A stretch of DNA of 5,848 bases from Candidatus Aminicenantota bacterium (GTDB lineage: Bacteria; Acidobacteriota; Aminicenantia; UBA2199), in assembly GCA_029939015.1 (NCBI GenBank), contig JAOZTV010000013.1, positions 15,337 through 21,184 on the forward strand. The letters run 5' to 3'. The translations under genes and the position numbers were made by a program. This document shows, piece after piece, positions 5,836 through 5,848 of this stretch. The notes beneath the pieces are model-generated. The model was not told where the DNA came from. It did no database searches and saw only the letters and a program-made list of their open reading frames with translations. How positions within the stretch are numbered: the stretch's first letter is position 1; the number at the start of each line of letters is the position of its first letter.

Positions 5836-5848
5836 CCAAATATCTGAT

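Noticed and set aside
1..5848. CRISPR array, tRNA, rRNA, or riboswitch
   Set aside because: No regularly spaced repeat units, no cloverleaf or T-loop signature and no recognisable aptamer were seen in either intergenic region.

Overview
This is an AT-rich bacterial window. It holds a two-component regulatory pair on the + strand (206-2219) that converges on one very large exported metalloprotease gene on the - strand (2262-5666). The two sides are separated by only 42 bp containing a hairpin. The organism cannot be named from the sequence. A CpxA/OmpR-class histidine kinase, an exported protease with a Sec signal peptide and no Cys lipobox, and A/T-ending codons suggest a low-GC Gram-negative-type bacterium. 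The strong AAAGGAGG ribosome-binding site of the protease argues against Bacteroidota. A candidate phylum near the FCB group is possible, but that is a guess.

Layout. Positions 1-205 are non-coding and carry two inverted copies of a 24-nt unit (39-62 and 88-111) that look like a REP/BIME-type palindromic element. Next comes a 10-bp direct repeat (148-157 and 171-180), whose second copy overlaps a TTGACA -35 box. The response regulator (206-910) and sensor kinase (900-2219) overlap by 11 bp and form one operon. It ends in a hairpin whose loop contains the kinase stop codon. The protease gene fills the rest. Its 5' side (5667-5848) has a readable sigma70-type promoter, a tandem GTAAC-N5-GTAAC repeat directly upstream of the -35 box, a palindrome over the -10 region, a small leader hairpin, a consensus Shine-Dalgarno and, at the window edge, an 11-bp inverted repeat.

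The protease is the most unusual gene. One 1134-residue chain combines a signal peptide, an M1-like zinc metallopeptidase domain (HELLH with a downstream Glu), an unassigned middle region, a complete M28 di-zinc peptidase domain and a C-terminal PDZ domain.

Working hypothesis (inference): the regulator and kinase resemble the CpxR/CpxA branch. The repeat at -40 to -58 of the protease promoter has the layout of a CpxR-type box. The three genes may therefore form an envelope-stress or peptide-sensing module in which the two-component system controls the neighbouring two-active-site exported peptidase.
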